From Tetrahymena thermophila SB210 (taxonomy: Eukaryota > Ciliophora > Oligohymenophorea > Hymenostomatida > Tetrahymenidae): a DNA stretch of 64,000 bases. Shown here one piece after another: positions 11,462-26,300 of the stretch; the stretch's first letter is position 1; each line of letters starts with the position of its first letter. Location: the NCBI RefSeq assembly GCF_000189635.1, contig NW_002476381.1, positions 124,001 to 188,000 of the forward strand. Reading direction: 5' to 3'. The notes below the pieces were generated by a model. The model did no database searches and was not told where the DNA came from. It was given only the letters and a program-made list of their open reading frames with translations. The position numbers and the translations under genes were made by a program.

Positions 11462-13230
11462 TCAGAATGATTTTTGGTTCATGCTGGTTCCTAGTGTATC
11501 TACGATATTTTAGCTCATTGTGTCATCGATATTCTATTTATGTAAAAATAAATTTATTTGGTTTATATTGCAAAATGTTTATTTAAATATTACAGATAAA
11601 AGATGGCGTTAAGGATCAATTTTACCAACATTTCTAATGGCAAGTTAATCTTTTGTTTTTTTGGATTCATCTTCAATCCATCTAATATAGTTTTTAGCTA
11701 AATTGCACATGGACTACATTTTTTCAACATTATTTTTTTGCTTTTCTTCATATTTATCTTGCTTAAGTGCTTCGCTCCAATTTTTCTTATACAAATTAAG
11801 GAGCATTTATGTTTCTAATTCATTTTTTCTGTAATTAATGTTTATTGAATAATAGTATTTATTTAATCCGTGATAAATAGCCTAATTTCATTCATTAAAA
11901 TATATAAATAAAATTAAATATTTTTCTCAATAAATTTACATTAAATGAAGGTGGTTGCAAATGTCCTATATTACTAGTTGTCTATCTTGCTTCAATCTGT
12001 AATTGCTATGTTGCATTATTTATTAATCTAAAAGCATCCATAACTACTTTTCCCTTAACTGATTGAATTGGATCTATAACCAATGCAACAAATCTAGGAT
12101 GTAACTGTTCAAAACTCTAATTTTTAAAATAATTTTTTTAACAAAATTGATATTATTAGTTCAATCTCTCTTTCGATATTCACATATTTAAAAGCTATTA
12201 TTTGTATTCTAATTCTTTTATGCTTTCAAAAATATTTTGCTTTTTAAAAAATTGCTAAAAAATTTAAAACATTTTGAATATATTTTCCCTATTAATAAAA
12301 TAGAAATATCCAAACTTTATTTATATTTTAATTTTGCTAATTTTTATTTAATTGATTAAATGCAGTAAAAAAATATTTTCTTTCGTCTATTTAATATTTA
12401 TTTATTCTTTGAGTAGAAAAGCTAAAACACTGATTAGTTCTATCAAGTAGAAACAAAATATATTTGCAAATTAATATTTTACCATTTAAGTATTCATATC
12501 AACACTTGATAACCAAGGACCGAAACCAGGGTGAGAGTGATACCACCCAACAACCATTTCATTTCTTTCTGTTTATTTTAACATTTCTAACATTTCTGCT
12601 TAAAATACGGGATCTACTGCTTCTACTGATTCCTATGATTTGAGAATAGAATGAAGATCAGAAAGAATTATTTTAATGTAAACTTTAAGAAAAACTCATT
12701 GATTTAAGCCGAAACTTAAATCAAAAGTAAAATCACTTCATAAATTTATGATAAAGTAGTTTATAATTATTAAGGAATCTTAAAAATCTTACACCAGTAC
12801 CAGATTAGGGCATAGCGAATACATCAACAACCTTAACTGTATAATCATCAATAATTTCACCAAGCATCAAACCCATAACTTCCAAAGGAACTCCTGCTCT
12901 TGCTATTGTAAAAATAATAAAATGCTTAATTGCGATACTTAATAAAATGAAAAAATATTTTCAAACTAATTCATATTTTATTAACATAACAAAACCTAAA
13001 CTTTTTATAACTATTTTTTAATAATTAATTCTATTATTTGCTTATTAGAAAAACTTGAATAAAAATGGAGGAAAAATTTGTTAATTACAATGCTTGAGCA
13101 TTTTTAATAATGCTAAAGATGAGATGTAAATAGTTTCTGAGGTGTCATCTAAAGGCATTGATATATTGCCTGCTTATTAACCACCATATCCTTATTATTG
13201 TAAAAATTATTATAAATATTCTTGATTCAT
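11462..13230 (-). CDS. RPN11: 26S proteasome regulatory subunit Rpn11 (JAMM deubiquitinase, 312 aa)
   Basis: Zinc metalloprotease of the proteasome lid that removes ubiquitin chains from substrates. Six exons on the minus strand: 13089-13230, 12793-12902, 12483-12632, 11940-12116, 11594-11881 and 11462-11533; all junctions are GT..AG and in phase. The MPN domain reads [47 protein letters not shown], then the JAMM motif [14 protein letters not shown] with zinc ligands His116, His118 and Asp129 and an upstream Glu55. The C-terminal region has [12 protein letters not shown] and a [12 protein letters not shown] block typical of Rpn11. Length matches the family (306-312 aa). Oddities: Pro123 replaces the Cys usual in GFGCW, and the last exon is only 72 bases. 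The start was placed at the first Met of an open N-terminal Gln-rich extension. Confidence 0.96.
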
Positions 13231-14055
13231 CTGTTTTATTTAGTTTTTATCTTAATATATATATATATTTTATTAAATTCAAATATAGTATATCTTATAT
13301 CCTTCTATTACGTTTTTCTATCAAAATCATATATAAAAATTACATTCATTCATTCAATCAATAAATCTTATCTTTTAGCTAGTAATTTATATTTTGATTA
13401 TTTAAAGTTCTGATTAGAGAGAAATTGTTTCTGTTGTCTTATATTTTATCTTTTATCAATTCACATGTGCTCATTACTACTAATATTTTATTCAATTACA
13501 AATGAGCACAGAAAAAATTTAAGTAAATTATTAATAAATTATTTAATAGCAGAAGAATCGGCAATAAAGAATAGTTTGAAAAAAATACTTCTTTATTTAT
13601 AAATTAAACATATTATTTTGATTTATTCTGTCAGAAATCAATTGATTTGTAAATAAACAATTTTCATTAAAATGTTTAAATAAAGAGGATTTAATTATTT
13701 AATAAAATAAACTAACTATTTTTTAAGATGAATAACAATAAACAGAATTTTTAAATTTTACTTTATTTGCAATAAAAAATATTTAACCTGTTAATTAGAT
13801 TAAATTTTCTAGCAATTTAAATATAAATTACTCATAATATATTTTAATATCAATTAAAGAAACTAAAAATAATAATTAATAAATAATTTAATGTTGTGTA
13901 TGTGTGTGAGCTATTTTCAAGGAAATGATACTAAACACGTAATATAAAAAATAGCTGTTTGAAAATTTGTTTGCAATAGATTATATACATTTCTATCTAA
14001 TTCTGATGATGATTGTTAAAAATTAAAATTTAATTAGAAATTTATAATATGCTTT
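13231..14055. other. Intergenic stretch, RPN11 5' / RUVBL1 3'
   Basis: Should hold the RPN11 promoter and the RUVBL1 3' flank (both genes are on the minus strand). AT-rich; no gene or motif recognised. Confidence 0.55.
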
Positions 14056-16215
<2,160 letters not shown>

Positions 16216-18951
16216 TTCTTATATTGCAATTTATTATTTTCAAAACTTCTACGCTTGCTTGCTTCTTTTGTTTGCTTTTTAAAAATTATATTAATCAAAA
16301 AATATTGTTTGATTTTGTTTATTTCTTGAATTTTGATTTAGCTTTTATATGTTTTTATTGAAAGAAATCAAAAACTTAATTTTTTATAAATATAAATATA
16401 TTTAATTTTTTATATTAAAATATATATAATTTTTTTTAGAATCTTTTTTAATTTTAAAATTTAGGATTTGTTTGTTTCAAAAATCTATTTAATTTCTAAA
16501 AATATCTTAGCGTAAATTGCTTTATTTATTTATTCAATCAATTCTTAAAGAAACTATTTAACCTATTTATTTAATTATTCCCGCTCTATTCTTATATCTT
16601 TTAATAATTTAGTGAGGATTTATATTAATTAATTAGTATACTCTCTTTAATTTTTATCAGTTTCAAAAATATATTTACAATTTTAAATAATTTTAAAGTA
16701 TTAATTTATTAGTCAAACAAGAAATTCTTAAAACTTTTATATAATAAATTAGTATTTCAAATTATTGAAAAATTATATATATTTTTTATTCTTTTCTAAG
16801 AATTATTAATAATAATCTTAAAATAATAAAATTTTTTAGTATTTAGTTAAAAAAATGTTTGATTTTTTTACTATTATTTACTATTTATTTAAAAGTATCT
16901 ATAATATTTTTAATTAAAAATATATTAAATAATCAAAATTTGTTTTTATACTAAGATTAATTGATTTCAGATCTATATTCCTATTGATCTTTTTTTAATT
17001 AAAAATTAGTTTATTTTTAAAAATTTAAGCTTTACTCTTTTTTTTTTCAGAAATAAATTTATTTGATTAAAATTTTTAATCAGAAAAAAGTTTTATTACT
17101 TCATTAAAAATTTAATTTGATGAATTCATTTCATAAATGAAACTATTTTATTTAGAATAATATTTTTCATTGGAGAGGATTATTTAGATAGTCAATCTTA
17201 TTTATTAATTGTAAATTAATATTTTTTATAATCTCTTATTTATAATAAATATATTTTTTTTATCAAAATCTTTTTGACAAAAATAACTTTTGTATTTAAT
17301 AATTAGTTGAAAAATATTGATTGAAACTTCAAGATTAAGTATTATTAATTATTTATTCTACTTTAATATTATTTAGATTTAGAAAACATAAAAAAATCTA
17401 TTATATTTAATTTGTTAGATTTAGTATTGAGAAATAGCTGTATCTATTAAATTCAAAATATTTCATTTATAATTTAAAAAATACTAAAGAAAAACTCAAT
17501 TATAATTTTATGATTAAAATTAATTTCAAATTAAATAAATACTAAATTAAAAAATTTATTTGTTAGGAAAGTAATATTTAATCATTAAATTCTTCAAATA
17601 AATAAATATAGTTGTTTAACTCTACTAAAATGTATATCAAAACAATACTTATATTATCATTACTGTTATAATTCTTTATTTAAATATTAAATGTATTTAA
17701 ACAAATAATAAAATCTTATTTAATTTAGTCATTATAAATAAATATTTTCTTAATTAAATTTAATTTCAATGTAAACTTCAAAAAAAAATTTTATAAAAAT
17801 TAATTTCGAGTAAGCTTATTTTTATATAAAGTAAATTAAAAGCTGAAGCAATCAATAGAATTTAGTTTCTTAGATTTTAAAAATAAACATAATAATCGCT
17901 TACAAATTTTAAAGAGTAAACTTTTATCATAAACCACTTATATTTTAACCTAACCAGGATATATTTATTATTTTAAATATAAGTGATGATAAAGAAATTA
18001 ATTTATTTATTAATATTTTAAAAAATGAATAAAATAAGCAAGATAAATCTAATTAATTTTTATTAGATTACAAAAAATATTTTGTAAGAGAAGAAGTTAG
18101 TATTCTATTAGCCTTTATTATATAAAAAATAGTAGGCTTTAGTAAAAAAGTAATACCTTTTGTTAACAATTCGAGTGAAAATAATATATAATCTAATTTT
18201 TATTAACACTGAAATTTTCAGAAACAAAAATGTATCTTTGATATATATTTTCATAATTGCCTTTTTTGATACATAAAATATGGATCATTTTCATTTTCTA
18301 TTATTTGTAAACACATGTATTGGTTTTGAAAGATACTGTAATGAATTTTATGGAAAAAAAATATAAGAAATTAAAATTAAGTTTATGTGAAATGGCTCGC
18401 TCAGTCATTCGCTCACTTTATTGAATTAAATGACTAGAGATTATATTTTCAAATATATATATTAGATAGATTCTGCAATTTGTTCATAAAGAATGTTCAA
18501 TAAAAAGAAAAAAAAACTTATCTTTTTTTTACCAAATCAACTAAAAAAAGGCAAACAAAATCAATCTAAAACCCATTTCGTAAATTTGTTTATTATTATT
18601 TGATTTTAATAAATATTAAATAAACACTTATTTTTTTCAAGATCTATAAGAAGGAAAGAGCTATCGATTATTAAAAAAAAAAAGAAATTAAATTTCGCCA
18701 ATCATTAAAATATTTAGCAACGCTGACCAACTGATATTTTAGATAAATAAACAGATAATTCAACTTTTATTCCCTCTATAATCACCTTAACTTTATAAGG
18801 CGCATCATATTGATTGAGGTAGTAGTAGTACAAGGTTATTTATAATTCAAACCATTTTCAATCATTAGACAAAAAATTAAGGCAAAAAAAAGGCTTTTAG
18901 GTAAAATACAAAAATTTGTGAAATAACAGGAAATTTTTCAGTAAAATAATT
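16216..18951. other. Divergent intergenic region, RUVBL1 / CCCH protein
   Basis: About 2.7 kb between divergent starts. Extremely AT-rich up to about 18200, then somewhat less so. A CGCTCA direct repeat lies at 18397-18417, and a more complex 18720-18850 segment may be transcribed leader of the CCCH gene. No coding region recognised. Confidence 0.5.
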
Positions 18952-21872
18952 ATGAGTAATTAGAACAATAATTGGATGTATTACAATATGAATAATTAAG
19001 GAAATCAATAATATCATCACATGTAAAATAATAATAATGGGAATGTTAATTCTGCTAATAGTAATTGTGCAAATAATAGTAATAATTCTTAACAATAGCA
19101 ATAAAATAGTCATTCCCACTCTTAGCATTAGTAATACAATAGCATATAATAATAGTAATATAATGAGTAGATTTATTAAGCCATGTAGTAGTAATTTAAT
19201 CATTAAATGCATCACCCTCACTCTTAAGGTTAAAATAGCGGAATAGTTTAGCCTCCTCCTGGTATAGCTTTTATGCCATCGACTTTTCCTCAAGGCTAGT
19301 ATCCACATTATAATTAATAAGTTTATTCGCAACAATAATAACCTTTAATTCTTTAGTAGTAATAGCAATAAGCATCAAATGGCTCAAACAACTCAAGCCC
19401 TAACTAGAGTCATTAATAGCAGCCATAAAATACTAACAATAACTAGCAATTTTAAACTCCTTAAAGCCAATCTCCTTAAACTACTTAACAATAGCAACAA
19501 ATATAATAAAGCTAAACACAGCAATAGCCAAAACTAAGCAAACTTCAAAAATAGTATTCTTTGATAGATGATAGAGTCACTCAAGCATCAGAAGAAGAAA
19601 GATCAATTTCTAGCTATTAACAATCATAAATAGGAAATTTCAATAATTAATAGGAAGAATACCTTTTGGAACACTTAGAACTTAGTATTTTTAAAATACA
19701 GCCTTGTCCCAATCAAAATATATAGCATAATCATAAATAGTGCTAGTATTATCACGGATTGAAGGACAGAAGAAGAGTAGGTACAAATTATTCACATGAT
19801 CCTTGCTAATTTATTGATAGTTTTGGAGCTAATTGTCCTCTAGGTGATAAGTGTCCTAAAAGTCATAACAAGGTAGAATAGTTGTATCGTCCAGATAAGT
19901 ATAAAACAAAATTTTGCACATACTATCCAAATAACTGCAAATCTTGTGAATATGGTATATTTTGCTCTTTTGCTCATTCTGAAAATGACATTAATACTGA
20001 ATTAATCCATAATTATGAATATGATGTGGACTTCTATATTTTTTATTATAAGACTGTATGGTGTCCATTTAATTATATTAATCACGATAGAGGAATGTGT
20101 GTTTATGCTCATAATTGGTAAGATTACCGTAGAAAACCTCACTCAATTGAATTTGGCTATGAACCTGATGGATGTGAAAGTTGGAATCCTAACTCTTTTA
20201 TCACTGAATATGAAATAGGTTGTCCTAATAAACAAAATTGTAAAAAATGTCATGGTTGGAAAGAATTAGAATATCACCCAAAAATATATCGAACTAAACC
20301 TTGCTAGCAGCAACCTTGCCCAAAAGGAAAAGCATGTCCGTATTATCATAATATTTAAGAAAAAAGGTATTCAATTTATTATTTTATAATATTCAATAAA
20401 AATTAATAGTTTTTTAATTAGTTCGCCAATATTTATTAATTGATTTTGAGAAAAATAATCAGTGAATAAATCCCACAAAATTAAATTCAAATTAAGTCTA
20501 TTAAAATTTTCACAAATAAATTAAAACTATTAATACTGAAAGAATTTAAATTTTATAAATAGAATAAAAAATAGTAAAAATATTTAAAAAATTATAATAT
20601 AGGAACCTCTCTAATAATATTTAGTCTGAGCTTTTTAGATATGCTCCTAGAAATAGAATTACTAAAGGTCTATTTAAAGTATCATAGCATCTAATTCCAA
20701 AAGAAATTAAATAGCCTTAGTAACCAGGTGGTGGAGGCAATAACAATCCCACTAACGGAAGTAGCGGAATTAAGTAAGATAAATAAATGTATAAATTGAA
20801 ATTTATCTTCTATTTTATTAATAGCAATTAGCCATCAAAAATAGCATAATTTAATAGCAGCCATTCCCTCTCTTCTTAGAATAATAATTCAGTAGCAAAT
20901 TACTAAGGATATTAAGACAATGCTATAATGAATAACCAGTAAGTTAAAAAATAAGCTTCTCTTAATTCTAAAAAAGTAAAAGGCAGCGCTGTCCTATAAA
21001 AGATGAATACTTGCAATGATCTCTCTTCTAATATTTACGAAGAGTCTACAGACAACGAAAGGTAAAGATATAAATTTAATTATTTCATGTTAAATATTTT
21101 AAATTTTAGTAAAAAAAGAGTAATAAGTTAAAATTTAATTATAAATAAAAGGTATCAACAGTTCTAAAGTGTTTATTAAGAGAAAGGAACATAAAATCAC
21201 CCAATTACTCAATCTCCTCCTCTTAAAAAACCAGCAGTAGGTGTAGTTAATAATAGCAACAATCCTAATAATTTTAAAAGAAGTGAGAGCTAATAATTTG
21301 AAGAAGTTGCAACTTAAAACTCCACTCCATAGCCTTAATTTGCAGGTCAAGAAGAATAAAAAAAATCTTTGAAAATTGCAGTCCCTTTCATTCTTGAAGA
21401 GTAAAAGGATTCTGGTAAGAAATAGAGTACATCTGAAATTAATAACAACTAATAACAATACTCATCTTCTTCAATAAAATAAGGTATCCAAGCATAATCT
21501 TAAAGTTAACAGGAAATGTTCTCTAAAGATTAATTAGCAGATTAGTTACATTAATATGATTAATTCACTAATGCATTTACAACTTAACCCACTACTCTGT
21601 AGCGATAAAACACAAATCCTGCATAAAACATCCCTTTCTAAAACTAATAATTTATGCATTATGAGAATGCAAATTACAATCCTTAAAATAACTAAAACTT
21701 CCCTTAGAAAGGAAGAGCTACTTATTCGAAACAAAACTCAATTCAAAGTATTAATAATAGTAGCTGTAATAATTTAGATAATATTTAATAGAAAACGGCT
21801 AATGATAAATAAGATGATGAATATGATTAAATTAACTTAGCAATATCTGATTTTAATGGCTTCTAATAGTGA
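18952..21872 (+). CDS. CCCH zinc-finger RNA-binding protein, Unkempt-like (861 aa)
   Basis: Probable mRNA-binding regulator of translation or stability. Exons: 18952-20366, 20603-20773, 20825-21061 and 21110-21872, all GT..AG and in phase. Residues 1-240 are Gln/Asn/Ser/His-rich low complexity, largely written with TAA/TAG. From about residue 245 comes a cysteine-rich block in the Unkempt/RR-TZF order: IQPCPNQ, CQYYHGLKDRRR, CPLGDKCPKSHNKVEQLY, PDKYKTKFCTYYP, CEYGIFCSFAHSEND, CVYAHNWQDYRR, then YRTKPCQQQPCPKGKACPYYHN. That gives about five to six C-x-C-x-C-x3-H type fingers. A short RYAPRNRITKGLF segment and a long Gln/Asn-rich tail follow. The acceptor of the third intron is ambiguous: a second in-frame AG at 21150-21151 would remove 14 codons. 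Target RNAs cannot be told from sequence. Confidence 0.85.
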
Positions 21873-23346
21873 ATGTTCTTATATGTATAATTTATAAATA
21901 ATTATTTAACTTAGTCTCAATAAATTCTGTTATTAGCAATTTACTTATGCAATAAAACCAACTAATCATAAACAAAATGAAATGAACTACCCTTTATAAT
22001 ATTTTCCATAAACCAAGAGGAACCTGAAAATATATTATTAATAATAATAGTAACAACAAACAAATGATCTTATAATACAACTAATAAATAATAAAATTTA
22101 TTATTACCTAATCCATTTACTTAAAAATATCAAATTTACAAAATAAATTATATAATTGATAAAAGTAAAAAAGTTTTTATTTAAAGAAGAATAAAATAAT
22201 ATTGCTAAAGAAATAATAAGAATAATAATAAAATTAAGATTTTAAAATAAACTCATTTATTGATTTCATAAATGTTAAATGTGTCTTTGATTGATTTAAT
22301 AAAATATTAAAAGTTATTTTCAAGCATTATTTAACAAAGAATTAAATTAAAAAAATTTTAATCATTTTACCTTAATAGAAAAAATATATATATAATTCAT
22401 ATAATCTTCCTAATATCTTTATGAAACCTTATACTCTGACTTATCTGAATTCTTGAGATTTATCAAAAATAAAACTTTCGTTTATAAAACTCTTAATGAA
22501 TCATTTTTTCTCTCCATATACATTACTTGATACTTCAAATAAAACTAATTTAAAATTTATTTTTAACATTTAATTCAAAACAAAATTATATTAAAAAATT
22601 TCAAATATTAAACTATATTAAAATTAAAAATTGTTTGTTTACTCATAATGTATTTTATCTATTTTATTAAAGTCTAAATAGATTTATTTTAAAAAAAAAT
22701 TTTTTTATTAAATTTTGTTAAATTTAAATAAAAATTTAGTTTTGATAAATTAGAAAAATTTTTGGTTATTAAAATAAGCAATTTACCAAATTATAATACA
22801 TATCAAATTGATCAAAATTAAGTGATAACTTATTTAATTCTTTCTATTGATTTAATGTTTTAAATATATTTAATTCAATAAATTAATCTTTTTTGTTATT
22901 ATTTAATGAAGATATGATGCTTAAAAAAGAGATATATAGTTGATTTTAAAGAATTATTTTGAATATATTTTTTTCAAAATAAAATCTTCTGTATGTTGTA
23001 AAAATATGAGTAAAATATAAATTTTTAACTTTTCATTAATTTATTACTTTATTATTAAAATAAAAATGATTTTATTTAAATAATATAAATAATAATTCTG
23101 ATAAGATATTATATGTATATTCAAATCACTTAATCTATTTATTTTAAATAATTAATAAAATAATCTAACTAAATAATTTTTGATTTAATAAGAAAACGAA
23201 GAAATTTTATAAGTTACTATTTTTTGCGCACATATAATAAATTAGGATAGTATATTCACAATAAAAAAGGAGAACTTAGCTAATTTACAAAAAACAGGTA
23301 GTTATTTAAAGTAAATTAAAATTTCTGAACTGAAAGATATTAGAAA
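21873..23346. other. Intergenic stretch, CCCH protein / CFAP65
   Basis: About 1.5 kb between two + strand genes: the 3' flank of the CCCH gene, then very AT-rich sequence. The CFAP65 promoter is expected near 23150-23340. No element recognised. Confidence 0.55.
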
Positions 23347-26300
23347 ATGGAAGATGATTATGAAGCGCTTAGAATGAGTTTAATAGATAGAAAAAAAAAG
23401 GAAATAATTCATAAGCCTATTTTGAATAATATTGGTGATTCAATAGATTTTGGTTTTCAAGCAGTTAACTAGACTTAAGAAAAGGTCTTCACTTTAGAAA
23501 ATAAAAATGACTATTAAGTTGAATGGAATTTTGAGTCTGAAATATTCTAAGTATTTCCTTCATTTGGTACTTTAGATGCTAAAGGTGGTAAATAAACAGT
23601 AGTTATCTCATTTACTCCTTAAGAAGCATCAGCAATTTTGAATACTATTATTTTAAATATTGACAAAGAGAAGCCCAGGATAATTAAGGTAAGTGGAATT
23701 GGAAAATACCCATTTATCTAACCATAAGCTAGAAAAATACATTTTAATACTCTTTTAGTTGGTAAATCTTTAACAAGAGAGGTTATTGTGAAAAATCTAA
23801 GTTAGGTGGGTACAAAATTCACCATTACAAAGCTGATAAATGATGAATTCAAAGATTCATCTTTTTCTATAAACTGTTCAAGTGGTTTCATTCCACCTCA
23901 ATCTTCATTTTTGGTTTCTATAACTTATAAGCCACAAGTTGAGGGATTATGCTCAATAGCTCATTGGAAAATAGAAGCTCCTGGAGGCAATAGTGCTTAA
24001 ATTAGTGCAATTGGCGATGCTGAAGGATTTAATATAAGATTAAGTGATCAAAGCATTAATTTTGGTGAAGTAAAAATTGAAACAGAAGCAAGTCGAATTT
24101 TAACTATTTACAATGATAGTGATTTGCCAACAAAATACTAGTTTTACATAGATTAAAATAGTATTTTTAGTATTTCTAAACCCAAAGGTATTATAAAAGA
24201 TCATTCCTATGTAAGAATGCTAGTTTAGTTTGTTCCACGCCATACTATATGTTATTATTAGAGAGTATTTTGTGTTGTTTAAAATCACAAAGTAATCTAT
24301 GTAGATCTTATAGGAACATGCTATGATTTGCTATTTAAACCCCTACCTTTAGTTTAATAGTAAATTGATTCTTTTAGAAAGAGAGTTATAGAAGGTAGAT
24401 TATCGAATATTGATATGAAATACATGGAAAATTCAATTTTACTTAAAATTCAACAAAATTCACCTCTAAGTAAACGTAAAACAGCTCATAATCTGAGTTA
24501 ATAATTGGCAATTACAAACGGAACCAATTTTTCTATAGGATAATTCGGGAACTACTCATAACTAAATAATTTAAGCTTACAGTAACAAAGTTAAATAAAC
24601 AATGGTAGTGGATTACTTTAAAATTAAAAGAAGCAACTATTGCCATCTTAATCTCATCAGTAGTTATCAGTTTTTAAATCATAAAGCCAATAAGAAAAGG
24701 TAATTAACCCTAACAATAGGTACACAAAAAACAATTTGAGTCCTTAGAAAAACCTATCTAAAAATAAGAGTCTTCTTTTAACAAAAGAAAAATCAACCCA
24801 AATTACTTCAACAGTAGAGAGTTCTACTAAGCAAATCCCATCAATAAATTAAAAATACCCATTAAATTCAGCAACATAAAATACTTAAGGAGGTACTATT
24901 GACACTATCAATGCTAACTAAAATCTTGAGTTGTAGTAGTAATAATATTTTGATAGAATTCCTGAAACTTATGAAGATGATACTTCTTAGCTAAATTCAT
25001 AAATAGCCCTTCATAGAGAATTATTTTTAAGCTAAACAAGTGGAACACGACTGATAAGAATTAGTGTAAAATAAACTAATTTTTATTATTTATTTAAAGA
25101 ATTTTTTAATTATTTCTTAAACTAATTCACTTGTTATTTTACAAGCTAATTAATTATTTCTTAATACATTTTTTTTCCTTTTCCTAGTCTTTTTTCTTGC
25201 ATAAATAATATTTTATAGAAAGATATTTTTTATCAAAATTTGATTAAATAATAAAAATATTTTATATTGAAATTTGAAATAATTAAATTTAAATAATAGG
25301 AAGAGTTTTTAGATTTTGGATATTAAGAATTAATGACTCTGAGCTAAGAAAGAGTAGTTACTATATTTAATAATATAAATAGTAAAATCACAGTTTTTTG
25401 GACCATATTAAAGAAAAACAATAGCTTAGATAATAGTCTATCTGTTTTTAGTGTTTAACCCGAAACAGCTTCAATTAAGCCTAATTCAAGAGCAGATTTT
25501 AAAATCTCATTCCGTCCTATAAAAAATTCATTCTATTTCTTTTAGGATCTTCAATTTATAGCTTATAAATATAGTGAAAAGCTAACTAAAAATGTAGTTG
25601 ATGAATTCTAGAAATCAATTTTAGCATAATCTATGAAATTTACAAATGACTAATTATCTCTTACTCATACACAGTCTTAAAATTCGCTAAAGTAACTAAA
25701 TAAATATATAAAACTATTAAATTTAAAATTATATTCTATTATAGGACTTCCACAGTGTTCTTAAAGACACTGAATAAAATAGATTACATAGCAGATGAAA
25801 CTCTGCCACCATTTTCTGGATTTGTAAGTTGTGTTGGACACTCTTTTGGCCCACATAATTAAATATATATTCCAATGGTCGATTTTTCACCTTCTAGTAA
25901 AGTAAGTCTAAAGTTTTTTCTTAAAATGTATTGAATAACTAAAAACATGTAAATCAAAAGGTCTATTTCAAGTCTTGTAGAGTTGGAGAAGTTTCTTACT
26001 AATCAGTAGAATTGTAAAACTAAGGGGACACACCAGTATATTTTAGAGTTTAGAAGGACCCTAGTAGCATTTATAATGTTTATCCATAAGTAGGTTTAAT
26101 TTAGCCAAAATAATTCATATTACTGGTAATACAATTTGCTCCATAGAAAGCAAAAAAATATGAGTATTCAATTAATATAGTTCTTAACCATAATAACTCA
26201 AATATTAAACCTCTAAGTTTATATGGTTTTTGCAGTGAGCCTTTGGTTGATATAGAAAACGATGGAAAGCTGTTTTTCCCTCCAAGCTTCTTAGGTGTCT

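Noticed and set aside
13158-13413. Two plus-strand frames opposite the RPN11 start
   Set aside because: Low-complexity Ile/Phe/Tyr-rich translations of AT-rich sequence that overlap RPN11 exon 1 and its flank.
18877-19335. 152-residue minus-strand frame rich in Leu/Ile
   Set aside because: Antisense shadow of the Gln/Asn repeats of the CCCH gene; its composition is explained by those repeats.
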